DNA of 64,000 nt from Thermohalobaculum sp963822985 (lineage in GTDB: Bacteria > Pseudomonadota > Alphaproteobacteria > Rhodobacterales > Rhodobacteraceae): NCBI GenBank assembly GCA_963822985.1, contig CAWGJU010000016.1, forward strand, positions 133,786-197,785, in the 5' to 3' direction. The first letter of the stretch is position 1; each line of letters begins with the position of its first letter. Below, piece after piece: positions 53,626 through 63,129 of the stretch. A program made the position numbers and the translations under genes. The notes beneath the pieces were generated by a model. The model saw only the letters and a program-made list of their open reading frames with translations, was not told the origin of the DNA and made no database searches.

Positions 53626-54465
53626 TCACGGTCGCTGGGCGAGAGCCCTCGCGGCATCGTCGCTTCCGGCAAGGATCAGGGGGCCGCTCCACCGCGAGGC
53701 GTCGCCGGCGTGGCCGAAGCCTTCGAACGGCACCCAGCCGTCGTCGCGCGGCTCGAGCACCGTTCCGCCCGCGGCAAGCACGAGCGCGACGCCGGCGGCC
53801 ACGTCCCAGACCCGTGGCCGGCCGAAGCGGGCCGCCGCCATCAGCCCCGCCGCGACGAAGGCGCACTCGATGGCGGCCGAGCCGGTCCAGCGGGCGTCGT
53901 AGGGTCCGGCGGCCGTCACATCTCCCGGCACGCCGGCGATCCGCCGACGCAGGCCCTCGACCGGCGCACGGTCGGCCGGCCGGCCATCGAGCGAGAGCCC
54001 ACCACAGATATGTGCATGGTAGACGCCGGGGCCGAGGATATGGGTCGCCGAGCACCAGATGGCGCCGGCCACGGGGCGGCCGCGATGCAGGAGACCGACC
54101 GAGGCGGCATAGAGCGGGAAACCGTTGACGAAATTCGCCGTGCCGTCGATCGGGTCGATGACCCAAAGGAAATCGGATTGATCGGCGTCGGGCCGCTTTG
54201 TCTCGATCTCCTCTCCGATGATGTCGTGATCGGGGCAGCGTTCGGCGAGTCGAGCGCGGATCAGCACCTCGACATCGTGGTCGACTTGGGTGACGGGGTC
54301 GCGCCATGCGCGGTCCGGGGCACCCGGGTTCTCCTTGTAGCGGACGGCGATCGATTTGCTGCGGGCGGCGGCGATCTCGGCACCGGCCAGGCGGGCGAAC
54401 TCGGCGGCCAAGGCTTCGAACCCGGCCAGCGCGGCGGAGTCGGGGTCGGGCGGGGCTTGCGTCAT
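53626..54465 (-). CDS. Inositol monophosphatase family protein
   Basis: The 279-residue lithium-sensitive-type phosphatase has the metal-binding motifs GEEIETK, DPIDGTANFVNGFPLYAAS and WDVAAGVALVLAAGG. Related enzymes remove phosphate from myo-inositol phosphates, 3'-phosphoadenosine 5'-phosphate or histidinol phosphate; sequence alone does not decide. Its ATG lies about 100 bases from the stop of the lipoprotein gene upstream. Confidence 0.92.
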   Translation of the reverse strand: MTQAPPDPDSAALAGFEALAAEFARLAGAEIAAARSKSIAVRYKENPGAPDRAWRDPVTQVDHDVEVLIRARLAERCPDHDIIGEEIETKRPDADQSDFLWVIDPIDGTANFVNGFPLYAASVGLLHRGRPVAGAIWCSATHILGPGVYHAHICGGLSLDGRPADRAPVEGLRRRIAGVPGDVTAAGPYDARWTGSAAIECAFVAAGLMAAARFGRPRVWDVAAGVALVLAAGGTVLEPRDDGWVPFEGFGHAGDASRWSGPLILAGSDDAARALAQRP

Positions 54466-54568
54466 TTGCTCCTCGCAGCGGCGCCTCCGACCGGGCGCGA
54501 TCTCCTTCATGGGGCGAGCGGCCCCGAACGGCCCCGGAGCGGCCGGTGGGATCAATCCTTGCCGCACC

Positions 54569-55105
54569 TCAGTGCCGGAACTCCGGGGGCGGGCCGGGCA
54601 GCGGCCGGAACACCGGCTCCTGCCGGAAGATCACCACGTCGCCGTCTTCTTCGTCGGCGTCGAACTGCATCCGCGTGATGCGCAATCTCGGTTCGGCATC
54701 GGCATAGTCCGGGCGCCAGGCGCGGTCGGTGACGAAGCAGCGCGCGGTTGCACCCGTCATGTCGTCGCGATACCGCGCCTCGGGCAGGCGGTCGAAGCCC
54801 TGGTCGATGCGGTCGCCGGCGAGATAGAGCACGGCGGCGCCCGGGACCAGGTCGTTCAGCAGGAGCGTCCGCCCGGTCGGGCCCTGAGCCGTGCGCAGGC
54901 CGCAATAGGCGACGCGACCCTGCTGCTCGAAGGCGCGGACCAGCAGGATGACCGAGGCGCCGTCGTCGAACCGTCCGCCGGCGGCCGAGTAGGCGGTCGT
55001 CACGGCCTCGGTGCCGATCGGCTGGGGGATCGTGGCGCAGGCGAAAAGGAAGGGCAGGGCGGCGAGCAATGCCATGTCGAGGCGGCAGTACGGATGACGG
55101 CGCAC
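54569..55105 (-). CDS. Putative lipoprotein, unknown function
   Basis: A 178-residue protein with hydrophobic signal and lipobox (LLAALPFLFAC, Cys at about residue 23) followed by a soluble domain containing two further cysteines (VAYCGLRTAQGP and ATARCFVTDR), which could form a disulfide. The composition and start are plausible, and the frame has good third-position G/C. I do not recognise the domain. The ATG could be at 55105 or at the internal MALLAALP a few residues later. Confidence 0.72.
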   Translation of the reverse strand: MRRHPYCRLDMALLAALPFLFACATIPQPIGTEAVTTAYSAAGGRFDDGASVILLVRAFEQQGRVAYCGLRTAQGPTGRTLLLNDLVPGAAVLYLAGDRIDQGFDRLPEARYRDDMTGATARCFVTDRAWRPDYADAEPRLRITRMQFDADEEDGDVVIFRQEPVFRPLPGPPPEFRH

Positions 55106-55245
55106 GGCGAACCCCCGGGATCGAGCGCAATGCCGGGAATACTATCCGTTCAGCCGCCGGCCTCAAGTCGCGAAGATCCGCCGAGGCCAAGACGCGCGGC
55201 TGCGACGGGGCCGGGGCATGTCCCGACCCTCTCGTCGTCGTGCTG

Positions 55246-56421
<1,176 letters not shown>

Positions 56422-56560
56422 CGCTGCTCACCCTTCCGGACTGCGGCCGTGGATCCGCGTGTTCTGGCCGCCGCTGCCGGATCGCCCGGCGCGCGCCGGA
56501 TAGGACAGATCACGCGGGCGCGCAAGTCGAAGACCTGGCGATGACCTTGGGACCAAGGGC

Positions 56561-56605
56561 TGGAGCGGGCAGCGGGAATTCGAACCCGCACGGCTAGCTT
56601 GGAAG
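56561..56605 (-). repeat. Duplicated 3' fragment of tRNA-Gly
   Basis: About 44 bases repeat the 3' half of the intact tRNA-Gly gene (56699-56742): acceptor 3' strand with CCA, T arm, variable loop and the 3' side of the anticodon stem, ending within the anticodon. One extra T interrupts the T loop (GAATTCGAA instead of GAATCGAA). Beyond this the sequence is unrelated. The copy lies 94 bases downstream of the intact gene in the same orientation, between it and tuf. Confidence 0.85.
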
Positions 56606-56698
56606 ACATGGCAGCAAAAACCATATTTCTATTTTTCATCAACGCGCTAAGGCGAAACGTAAGCTAGCTTTGCAGGTGCTTTGTCGGAAAAGATTTTC

Positions 56699-56772
56699 TG
56701 GAGCGGGCAGCGGGAATCGAACCCGCACGGCTAGCTTGGAAGGCTAGAGCGCTACCATTACACCATGCCCGC
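56699..56772 (-). tRNA. tRNA-Gly (anticodon TCC)
   Basis: A 74-base cloverleaf on the minus strand. The acceptor GCGGGCA pairs with TGCCCGC, the D arm has TGGTGTAATGGTAGC, the anticodon loop is CTTCCAA (TCC), the T arm is GCGGGTTCGATTCCCGC, and CCA is encoded (56701-56699). It is upstream of tuf on the same strand. Confidence 0.97.
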
Positions 56773-57261
56773 GCTGCCCCGGGGAGGTAAAGTGGCGGAC
56801 TATGAAGGTCAAGCCGCCGGCGAAGACCTCACGCACAACGACAACCTCGTGTGTTCCACCTGCCTGGCCCGACGGTACCGCGAGTTCGAATTCTGCTCCC
56901 TCCGCCACACGCTTTCCCGAACAGTTTCTCCGCGGCCGCTGACGGGGGGAAATTCCAATTGTTTCCGAAGATTGTAGCCGCAGGGCTGTTGACTGCCCGA
57001 CCAGCCGAGGGCGCCAAAATAGCGTTCTCTGGGCCGATATTCTCCGGACCTGTTGACTTGGGCCATTCCGGTCTAGAGCCTCAAGTCCCTGAAGCGGCCA
57101 GCATTTTTGAAATCGTACCTCTTGACTGTTCGGCTGGATTCCGATGGCAGAGAGAGACTCACGTCGAAACCTTGAGCCTCGAAGGGGCCTCTTGGCTAAA
57201 TGATCCTGCGGTTCCTTCGACTTTGGGGAAGGTCGGGTTTCCAGGTGACCAGAACTCTACG
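56773..57261. other. Gene-free stretch with a tRNA-Ser-like 3' remnant (56873-56907)
   Basis: No convincing gene is present in these 489 bases, and base composition is less GC-rich than in the rest of the window. At 56873-56907 the plus strand reads like the end of a tRNA-Ser: GGTACCGCGAGTTCGAAT then TCTGCTCCCTCCGCCA. The T stem is mutated (gcgag would need ctcgc but finds tctgc), and the 5' part is absent. Such tRNA tails are common integration sites. Confidence 0.5.
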
Positions 57262-57441
57262 CTATCGGAGTGTGCTGAACGCCCAGGGGAGGAGGTCGTC
57301 GATCTTCGACGCCGGGTGTCCGCCGGCGATGGCCTCGAGGGTGGCCTTGATGTAGGCGAAGGGCTCGACGCCGTTCATCTTGGCGGTCTCGATCAGCGAG
57401 GCGATGCGGCCCCAGGCGCGGCCGCCCTCGTCGGAAGCAGC
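57262..57441 (-). pseudogene. C-terminal fragment of an IS66 transposase (TnpC)
   Basis: The last 58 residues of an IS66 TnpC are present: GGRAWGRIASLIETAKMNGV, then EAIAGGHPASKIDDLLPWAF. Everything upstream is lost at about 57441. It differs from the IS66 copy at 61438-64000, so it stems from another element. Confidence 0.85.
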
Positions 57442-57458
57442 TTCATGATGCCGGGAAT

Positions 57459-57633
57459 TTGGCATTCGAGGCCCTCGTCACCTATCCGTATCACCCGTTA
57501 GCTGGCCAGACCGTCCTGGTGGTTGGCGAGCAAGAACATGACGGCGTTCGCCATTTCCTGATCCGGCGCTCGCACGGTCGATTCTACATCCCCGATTGGA
57601 TGCTGTCTCCAGCGGTGGGTTCGGCCGACATCA
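57459..57633 (+). pseudogene. DUF5372-like accessory gene of a recombinase element, interrupted by IS5
   Basis: A coding frame VTYPYHPLAGQTVLVVGEQE, HDGVRHFLIRRSHGRFYIPD, WMLSPAVGSADI is broken by the IS5-family element at 57634. Removing the element and one TCA target copy lets the frame continue from 58570 as AVPRFPVGHLLELRGLVDRL and onwards. The pattern HPLAGQT...IP-x-WM resembles small DUF5372-type proteins found before serine recombinase genes. Its true start is upstream or lost. Confidence 0.65.
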
Positions 57634-57653
57634 GAACCTGTCCTGGAAGTTTC

Positions 57654-58043
57654 TCAGCGTGCCAAGCGGCGTAGCATGATCTTGATCATGGCGAGCTTGA
57701 CGAGGGCTTCCGCCGTTCGGGCGAGGTGCTCGTAGTCGCGCGCGAGGCGGCGGTTGCGCCTGATCCAAGACAGGGTGCGCTCGACGATCCAGCGTTTTGG
57801 CAGCACGGCGAAGCCCTTCGTTCCGGGTTCGCGGCGCACGATCTCCAGACGCCATCTGCCGGCCGACGCGATGGTCTCGGCGGCCTTCGGCCCCTGGTAG
57901 CCCTGATCGGCGAACACGGTCTCGATGAAGGGAAAGCGCCGCCGCGTGCGCTTGTCGAGCACCAGCGCGGCGCCGTCGCGATCCTGCAAATTGGCGGGGT
58001 GGATCACGACGCGCAGCATCAGGCCGAGCGTGTCGACGAGCAC
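57654..58043 (-). CDS. IS5-family transposase, C-terminal frame (orfB)
   Basis: The frame encodes the DDE catalytic end: HVLVDTLGLMLRVVIHPANL, ETVFADQGYQGPKAAETI and VLPKRWIVERTLSWIRRNRR. The sequence upstream of the first ATG in this frame (GRKPQETGFDAGKKTKGVKR) also belongs to the transposase, showing that a -1 shift from orfA produces the full protein. Confidence 0.88.
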   Translation of the reverse strand: MLVDTLGLMLRVVIHPANLQDRDGAALVLDKRTRRRFPFIETVFADQGYQGPKAAETIASAGRWRLEIVRREPGTKGFAVLPKRWIVERTLSWIRRNRRLARDYEHLARTAEALVKLAMIKIMLRRLAR

Positions 58044-58519
58044 ATGGCGCTTGACGCCCTTGGTCTTCTTGCCCGCGTCAAAGCCCGTTTCCTGCGGTTT
58101 GCGCCCCCTTTTTCCGCCGATTTGACCGTCTGGCTGTCGACGATCGCCGCACTGGGCTGGGGCGCGCGGCCCTCCGCCTCGCGCAGGGCCGCGTAGAGCG
58201 TCTCATGGATGCGATCGAGCGTCCCGTCGTAGCGCCACAGGTCAAAATACGCCCAGACCGTGCTGCGCGGCGGAAAGTCCTTGGGAAGATGCCGCCACTG
58301 ACAGCCGGTCTCGAGCACGTAAAGCACGCCCTGCAGAACCTCGCGCACATCGACCTCGCGTCGCCGCCCGCCGCGCTTCGCGGGCGGGATGTGCGGCTCG
58401 ATCAGCGCCCACTCCGCATCGCTCAGATCGCTCGGGTAGCGCAGCCCCCGCCGACCATATCTCTGGCGATCTTCCCCACTCCACATCCGACGCCTCCATC
58501 GCTCCCCGGCGCCGGACAC
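58019..58519 (-). CDS. IS5-family transposase, N-terminal frame (orfA)
   Basis: The 166-codon frame begins with MSGAGERWRRRMWSGEDRQR and holds the DUF4096-type DNA-binding part, RYPSDLSDAEWALIEPHIPP and ETGCQWRHLPKDFPPRSTVW, ending its meaningful part at VDSQTVKSAEKGG. A run of five A and five G on the coding strand (plus-strand C5T5 at 58104-58113) is the likely -1 slippage site into orfB; the residues after it in this frame are not transposase-like. Confidence 0.88.
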   Translation of the reverse strand: MSGAGERWRRRMWSGEDRQRYGRRGLRYPSDLSDAEWALIEPHIPPAKRGGRRREVDVREVLQGVLYVLETGCQWRHLPKDFPPRSTVWAYFDLWRYDGTLDRIHETLYAALREAEGRAPQPSAAIVDSQTVKSAEKGGANRRKRALTRARRPRASSAMCSSTRSA

Positions 58520-58677
58520 AGAATCACAAACGATTCCAGAGACTCAAGGAGTTTCAGGACAGATTCTCATAGCCGTTCCACGTTTTCCTGTTGGCCACCT
58601 CCTTGAGCTTCGCGGGCTCGTCGACCGTCTCGTAGCCTCTTGCCGGGGGTGTTCGATCTCCGCAGGAGGATCAGCCG

Positions 58678-58869
58678 ATGAAGTCTTTGCAGGAAACGCA
58701 ACTGAATTTGTTCGCCGGCGCCGCCCTGGCTCCGGCGCTGTCGGCCGACAATCGGATGAAGGCTGTAGCTCTGCTGCAGTCGCTGCTCGTCGAGGTGGTA
58801 TCCGTGCAGGCCGCCGAGCCAATGACCCCGAGTGCGAAGGAGGCGGGCAATGACCAAGATCTTGCCTGA
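58678..58869 (+). CDS. Small protein upstream of serine recombinase, unknown function
   Basis: A 63-residue frame starting MKSLQETQLNLFAGAALAPA with GGAGG nine bases upstream. Its end overlaps the recombinase start by 20 bases. Its order, overlap and ribosome site suggest a real accessory gene of the recombinase module. No domain is recognised. Confidence 0.65.
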   Translation: MKSLQETQLNLFAGAALAPALSADNRMKAVALLQSLLVEVVSVQAAEPMTPSAKEAGNDQDLA

Positions 58870-60925
58870 GCACCTGTCGCGCAGCGCGATTGTCTACGTC
58901 CGGCAGTCTTCGGTCTATCAGGTAGTCAACAACCTCGAGAGCCAGCGGCGCCAGTATGGCCTGGTCGATCGGGCTCGGCAGCTGGGCTGGAGCGATGTGG
59001 AGATTGTCGATGACGATCTCGGCCGCTCGGGCGCCGGCACGGCCAGGCCGGGTTTCGAGAAGCTTCTGGCGGCGATCTGCGAGGGCCGCGTGGGAGCCGT
59101 GGTGTCGCTCGAAGCGTCGCGACTCGCGCGCAACGGCCGGGATTGGCATACCCTGCTCGAGTTCTGCGGCCTGGTCGGCACGCTGATCGTGGACGAGGAC
59201 GGTGTCTACGATCCGCGCCTGACCAACGACCGCCTGCTCCTCGGCATGAAGGGCACGATGAGCGAGATGGAGTTGTCGATGTTCCGTCAGCGCTCGGCCG
59301 AGGCGCTCAAACAGAAGGCGCATCGCGGAGAGCTCCTGCTGACCCTGGCTGTCGGCTACGTCAAGGCCGAGGACGCGCGGATCGAGAAGGATCCGGACCT
59401 TGGTGTCCAGGACGGCATCGCGATCGTGTTTCGCAAGTTCGCAGAGCTCCAGACGGTACGCCAGGTCCTGCTCTGGTTCCGCCAGGAGGGCGTTCTTGTT
59501 CCTGCCGCCGTGGCGGGCCGCGGCAAGCAAACCATTGAGTGGAAGGCGCCAGTCTATCACACGCTCCATCACATGCTGACCAATCCGATCTACGCCGGCG
59601 CCTACGCCTTTGGCCGGCGTGGCAGCCGGGCGACGATCGAGGGCGGACGAAAGCGGGTCGTGCGCGACTGCGTGCGCCTTGATTGGAGGGACTGGGAGGT
59701 TTTGATCCGTGACCACCACGAGGCGTACATTTCGTGGGCCGAGTTCGAAAGGAACCAGCACCTGATCGCCGACAATGCCAACGGCAAGAGCTACCTGGGG
59801 CGGGGCGCGGTCCGGCGCGGCCAGGCTTTGCTGGCCGGTCTTTTCCGGTGCGCGCGCTGCGGTCGCAAGCTGCGCGTCGCCTACGGCGGCAAGGGCGGCA
59901 ATACGCAGCGCTATGTCTGCCGCGGGGAGTTCAATATCACGGCGGCAGACAACTGCATCCGCTTTGGCGGCATGCGCATTGACCGCGCGGTTGCCCAGGA
60001 GGTTCTCGACCGCCTGCAGCCGCTTGGGATCGAGGCAGCGCTGGCCGCGATGGAAGCGCGCGGCCAGGAGCATTGCGACAAGCGAAAGCAGCTCGAGAAC
60101 GCGCGAGTGCAGGCCCGATACGAGGCGGAACGGGCCCGCCGGCAATACGATGCGGTCGACCCCGAAAATCGGCTGGTCGCCGGCGAGCTCGAGCGACGCT
60201 GGAACGAGAGGCTGACGCGCCTGCGAGACCTCGACCAGGCGCTCGAGAGCCTGGACGTCCAGCAGGCGCCTACGATCTCTGCCGAGGATCGCACGAGACT
60301 GATGGCTCTGGGCGAGGATCTCGCCAGGGCGTGGGACAGCCCCGGAGCCTCGGCCGAGACACGCAAGAAGATCATCCGCCTGCTGATCAAAGAGATCATC
60401 GTCGATGTCGTGGACGACATGCTGGCCCTGGTCATCCACTGGCAAGGTGGCGACCACACCCGGCTGACGGTGAAGAAGAACAAGGTCGGCCGGACGCGCT
60501 GGGCTGTCGCTGGTGACGTCGTGGATCTCGTGCGCGTGCTGGCTCGGCAAATGCCCGACCTGTCGATCGCTGCTGTGCTGAACCGAGCCGGCAAGGTAAC
60601 GGGAAGAGGCAACAGCTGGACGCGGGCGAAGGTCTGCAGCCTGCGCAACAATAACGATATCGCGCCCTACCGTGAAGGCGAGCGCGCCGCGCGCGGTGAA
60701 GCGACGTTGCTTGAAGCAGCCGCCATTCTGGAAGTCAGCCCCTCGACCATCCGCCGCATGATCGCATCCGGCGCCCTGCCGGCGGATCAGCTGTGCAAAG
60801 GCGCTCCCTGGATTATCCGCGAATTGGATATCCAGACCGAAGCTGTGCGCCACGAGGCCGATGCCAGACGGTCGCGACGAGGCCCGCCGCCTCGCGATCC
60901 GCGTCAAAATGCCCTTCATTTATAA
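58850..60925 (+). CDS. Large serine recombinase (resolvase/zinc beta-ribbon) with C-terminal HTH
   Basis: A 691-residue site-specific recombinase. The catalytic resolvase domain has the nucleophile serine in AIVYVRQSSVYQVVNNLESQ and the ASRLARNGRDWHTLL motif. A recombinase domain follows, then a zinc ribbon (FRCARCGRKLRVAYGGKGGN, later Cys), a coiled coil (about 400-470) and a C-terminal helix-turn-helix that looks MerR-like (EAAAILEVSPSTIRRMIASG). AAGGAGG precedes the ATG at 58850. Such proteins move small elements; element ends are not recognised here. Confidence 0.9.
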   Translation: MTKILPEHLSRSAIVYVRQSSVYQVVNNLESQRRQYGLVDRARQLGWSDVEIVDDDLGRSGAGTARPGFEKLLAAICEGRVGAVVSLEASRLARNGRDWHTLLEFCGLVGTLIVDEDGVYDPRLTNDRLLLGMKGTMSEMELSMFRQRSAEALKQKAHRGELLLTLAVGYVKAEDARIEKDPDLGVQDGIAIVFRKFAELQTVRQVLLWFRQEGVLVPAAVAGRGKQTIEWKAPVYHTLHHMLTNPIYAGAYAFGRRGSRATIEGGRKRVVRDCVRLDWRDWEVLIRDHHEAYISWAEFERNQHLIADNANGKSYLGRGAVRRGQALLAGLFRCARCGRKLRVAYGGKGGNTQRYVCRGEFNITAADNCIRFGGMRIDRAVAQEVLDRLQPLGIEAALAAMEARGQEHCDKRKQLENARVQARYEAERARRQYDAVDPENRLVAGELERRWNERLTRLRDLDQALESLDVQQAPTISAEDRTRLMALGEDLARAWDSPGASAETRKKIIRLLIKEIIVDVVDDMLALVIHWQGGDHTRLTVKKNKVGRTRWAVAGDVVDLVRVLARQMPDLSIAAVLNRAGKVTGRGNSWTRAKVCSLRNNNDIAPYREGERAARGEATLLEAAAILEVSPSTIRRMIASGALPADQLCKGAPWIIRELDIQTEAVRHEADARRSRRGPPPRDPRQNALHL

Positions 60926-60952
60926 TAGGATCGGCAGATGAGCAGTATGGCG

Positions 60953-61298
60953 CGCCGCCGTCATGGCCTGCGAAGAGCGCATTCTTCCTGTTCAGTGTCA
61001 ATCGGCGCCGGAAATTGACCCCCGATAAGCGTCGAATATTGACCCCCGTTTGGGGTGAGGAGCCGGACCTGATCCGGTGGAGCTGGTCGGGGTTGCGGAA
61101 CCGGATCAGGTCCGGCTCCGGAGCGAGCTGGCGGGGTCAGGCGCGGTTCTTGAAGGGTCGTGTCCCTGCTGGTGGTGTAGGAGGCCGCGCGCGGAGCCCC
61201 CGGCGTAGCGTAGCGCGCGGCCGCGGTGACGCTGGCGGCCATCGCCGGTCTTCGGAGAAGGTTCGGGTTGCATGACCTGGAACGTAACCGCCCGATAG
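60953..61298. mobile_element. IS66 sliver and IS21-like terminal remnant
   Basis: At 60953-60995 the minus strand encodes LNRKNALFAGHDGG, a piece of an IS66 TnpC. It is cut at 60996, where an IS21-type end begins: TGTCAATCGGCGCCGG followed by two copies of a repeat ending ATTGACCCCC (61010-61027 and 61035-61048). An inverted repeat follows at 61059-61119. No istA or istB gene is present; up to 61298 I see only non-coding sequence. Confidence 0.65.
61059..61119. repeat. 20-bp perfect inverted repeat with 21-base loop
   Basis: GGAGCCGGACCTGATCCGGT (61059-61078) is exactly complementary to 61100-61119. It lies just inside the IS21-like end and may be an intact structural part of that remnant or a stem-loop formed by two inverted copies. 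Confidence 0.9.
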
Positions 61299-61437
61299 CT
61301 ACCGCGGCTGTTTCCCGTTGACGCGCGCGATGATGTTGGGGTCGGAGACGAAGTCCTCGAGGAAGTTGCGCCAGTTTTCGGGGGAACGCCGCGCATCGGC
61401 GAGCATGTCGCGCAACTCGTCGACTCCATTATCAGCC
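61299..61437 (-). pseudogene. Orphan C-terminal coding fragment cut by IS66
   Basis: The minus-strand frame ADNGVDELRDMLADARRSPE followed by NWRNFLEDFVSDPNIIARVN and GKQPR-stop has clear coding character but has no start. It begins exactly where the IS66 left inverted repeat (61438) ends. It is the last 45 or so residues of a disrupted gene of unknown family. Confidence 0.55.
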
Positions 61438-61476
61438 GTAAGCGCCGGCTGACCGCCCCCTCGGCTGGCGGCTTGA

Positions 61477-63061
61477 CTATTCGCCGAAGTTCCAGGGCAT
61501 CAGCTTGGCGATGTCGCGCTGCATGTGCTGGTCGATGATCTTGCGGAGCGTCGCGGCAATATAGGCCTCGGGGTTCACCCCGTTCAGCCGGCAGGTGCCG
61601 ATCAGCGAGGCGATGCGGGCCCAAGTTTCCGCCCCATCGATGGAGCCGGCAAACAGGGCATTCTTTCTTGTGAGCGGAATCGGACGGATCGCGTTCTCCA
61701 CTCCGTTCGTGTCCATCTCGAGCCGGCCGTCCTCGAGGAAGCGGGTCATGCCGTCCCAGCGCTTGAGACCATACCTGATGTGCCGTGCCAGCTCGTTGGC
61801 CGAGGACAGATCCTGCAGGCAGCCCTCGAGCCAGGGCCGCAGGGCCTCGACGATCGGCTTCGAGACCTTCTGGCGGATGGCCAGGCGCGTGGCCGGGTCG
61901 CGGCCGCGGATCTGCTTCTCGATGGCGTAGAGCTGCGCGATGCGCGCGATCATCTCGTCGCAGATCGGCGAGGGTGTGTCCTGGCTGAACTTGACAAAAC
62001 GCCGCCTCCAATGGGTCCAGCAATAGGCGACGGCCCACGGCTTCGCGGTGCTCTTCGGGTCCGCAAGAACGTCATAGCCCGCATGGCCGTCGACCAGGAG
62101 CGTGCCGCCGGCGAACCCCTTCAGGATCTCCTGCGCGACCTTGCCGCCGCGGCTTTGGGAATGGTGAAAGACCACGATGGGAGGGTCGGTGCCGCCCCAT
62201 CCCCGCTGGTCGCGCAATACCACCCAGAGCCAGTCCTTGCGCACCGCGCCGGTCCCGGGCGCGAGCACCGGCACGACGGTTTCGTCCATCTGCAACCGGT
62301 CGCTGCGTCGGAGTTCGGCCATCATCGCGTCGATCACGGGCGCCAGGAGCTGCGCCGCCCGACCCGACCACTCCGCCAGCATGGTGCGGTCGAGATCGAT
62401 GCCCTGGCGCCTGTAGATGTCGGCCTGGCGGTAGAAGGGAAGATAGTCCCCGAACTTGGCCACCATGCTGTGGGCGACCCCGGGGGGCGACCAGCGCCTC
62501 GGTCGGCAGGCCGCGCGGCACCAGCCATTCCGGCGCCGGAGCCTGGGCATGTTGCGCCCCGGCGCAGGCCCGGCAGACGTATTTCGGGCGGACCGTCACC
62601 AGCACGCGGACCTTTGCGGGGATGACATCGAGCCGCTCGGTCCTGCTCTCGCCCACCCTCTGCATCTCGCCGCAGCCGCAGGGACAAAGGATGCTGTCAG
62701 GCTCGATCACCCGCTCGATGCGCGGCAGATGCGCCGGCAGGTTGCCCTTGTTTCGGTGCGGCGGCGGGGCCGCTGCCTTCCGGGTCCCGAGGGCCTTTTC
62801 GGCCGCTTCGCTCGCGGCGGCCAGCATTCCCGCGGCGCCTTCCAGATCCTCGAACGGCAGGTGACGCTGGTCGGGGTCGAGCTTCTCGGACTTCGCGCCG
62901 AAGCTGTCGCGCCGCATCTGGGACAGCAGCCGCTCCAGCCGGGCATGGGCTTGCTCGACCTCGGCCAGACGGGCCTCCGCCGCGGTCCGCGCGGCGTGCG
63001 CCTCGGCCAGCCGCCGCTCGAGATCCGCCACGCGGGCCGCGCTGGTCCTGCTCGATGCCAT
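61477..63061 (-). pseudogene. tnpC: IS66 transposase TnpC, frame-broken by a 13-base insertion
   Basis: The N-terminal part (ATG at 63061) contains the leucine-rich helix LERRLAEAHAARTAAEARLA, the FGAKSEKLDPDQ box and the zinc-finger-like CPCGCGEMQRVGE. The catalytic part (QMDETVVPVLAPGTGAVRKD, LVDGHAGYDVLADP, MDTNGVENAIRPIPLTRKNA) is in another frame. The switch lies at about 62474-62492, where CCCCGGGG plus a repeated TCGCC adds 13 bases between GLPTEALVA and HSMVAKFGDY. The transposase is probably inactive. Confidence 0.88.
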
Positions 63062-63129
63062 GCGGCCAGACTACGCCACACCGCCTTGCCAGGCTTGCCG
63101 AAACTGCCGCCCGAGTCATCCTGCCGCGG

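Larger units (their letters stand above)
57634..58566 (-). mobile_element. IS5-family insertion sequence, 933 bp, with 3-bp target duplication
   Basis: Imperfect terminal inverted repeats begin GAACCTGTCCTGGAA at 57634 and, on the other strand, GAATCTGTCCTGAAA from 58566. TCA is found on both flanks (57631-57633 and 58567-58569), a TNA-type target duplication. The element carries two overlapping transposase frames on the minus strand. It splits a DUF5372-like gene. Confidence 0.88.

Noticed and set aside
53375..53902. A 175-codon plus-strand frame after the carboxylate-amine ligase gene
   Set aside because: It starts inside that gene and runs antisense through the inositol-phosphatase gene; only about 30 codons in the gap look coding, too little to call a gene.
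56561..56605. A second functional tRNA-Gly gene
   Set aside because: The D arm, 5' acceptor strand and 5' side of the anticodon stem are missing, and an extra base disrupts the T loop.
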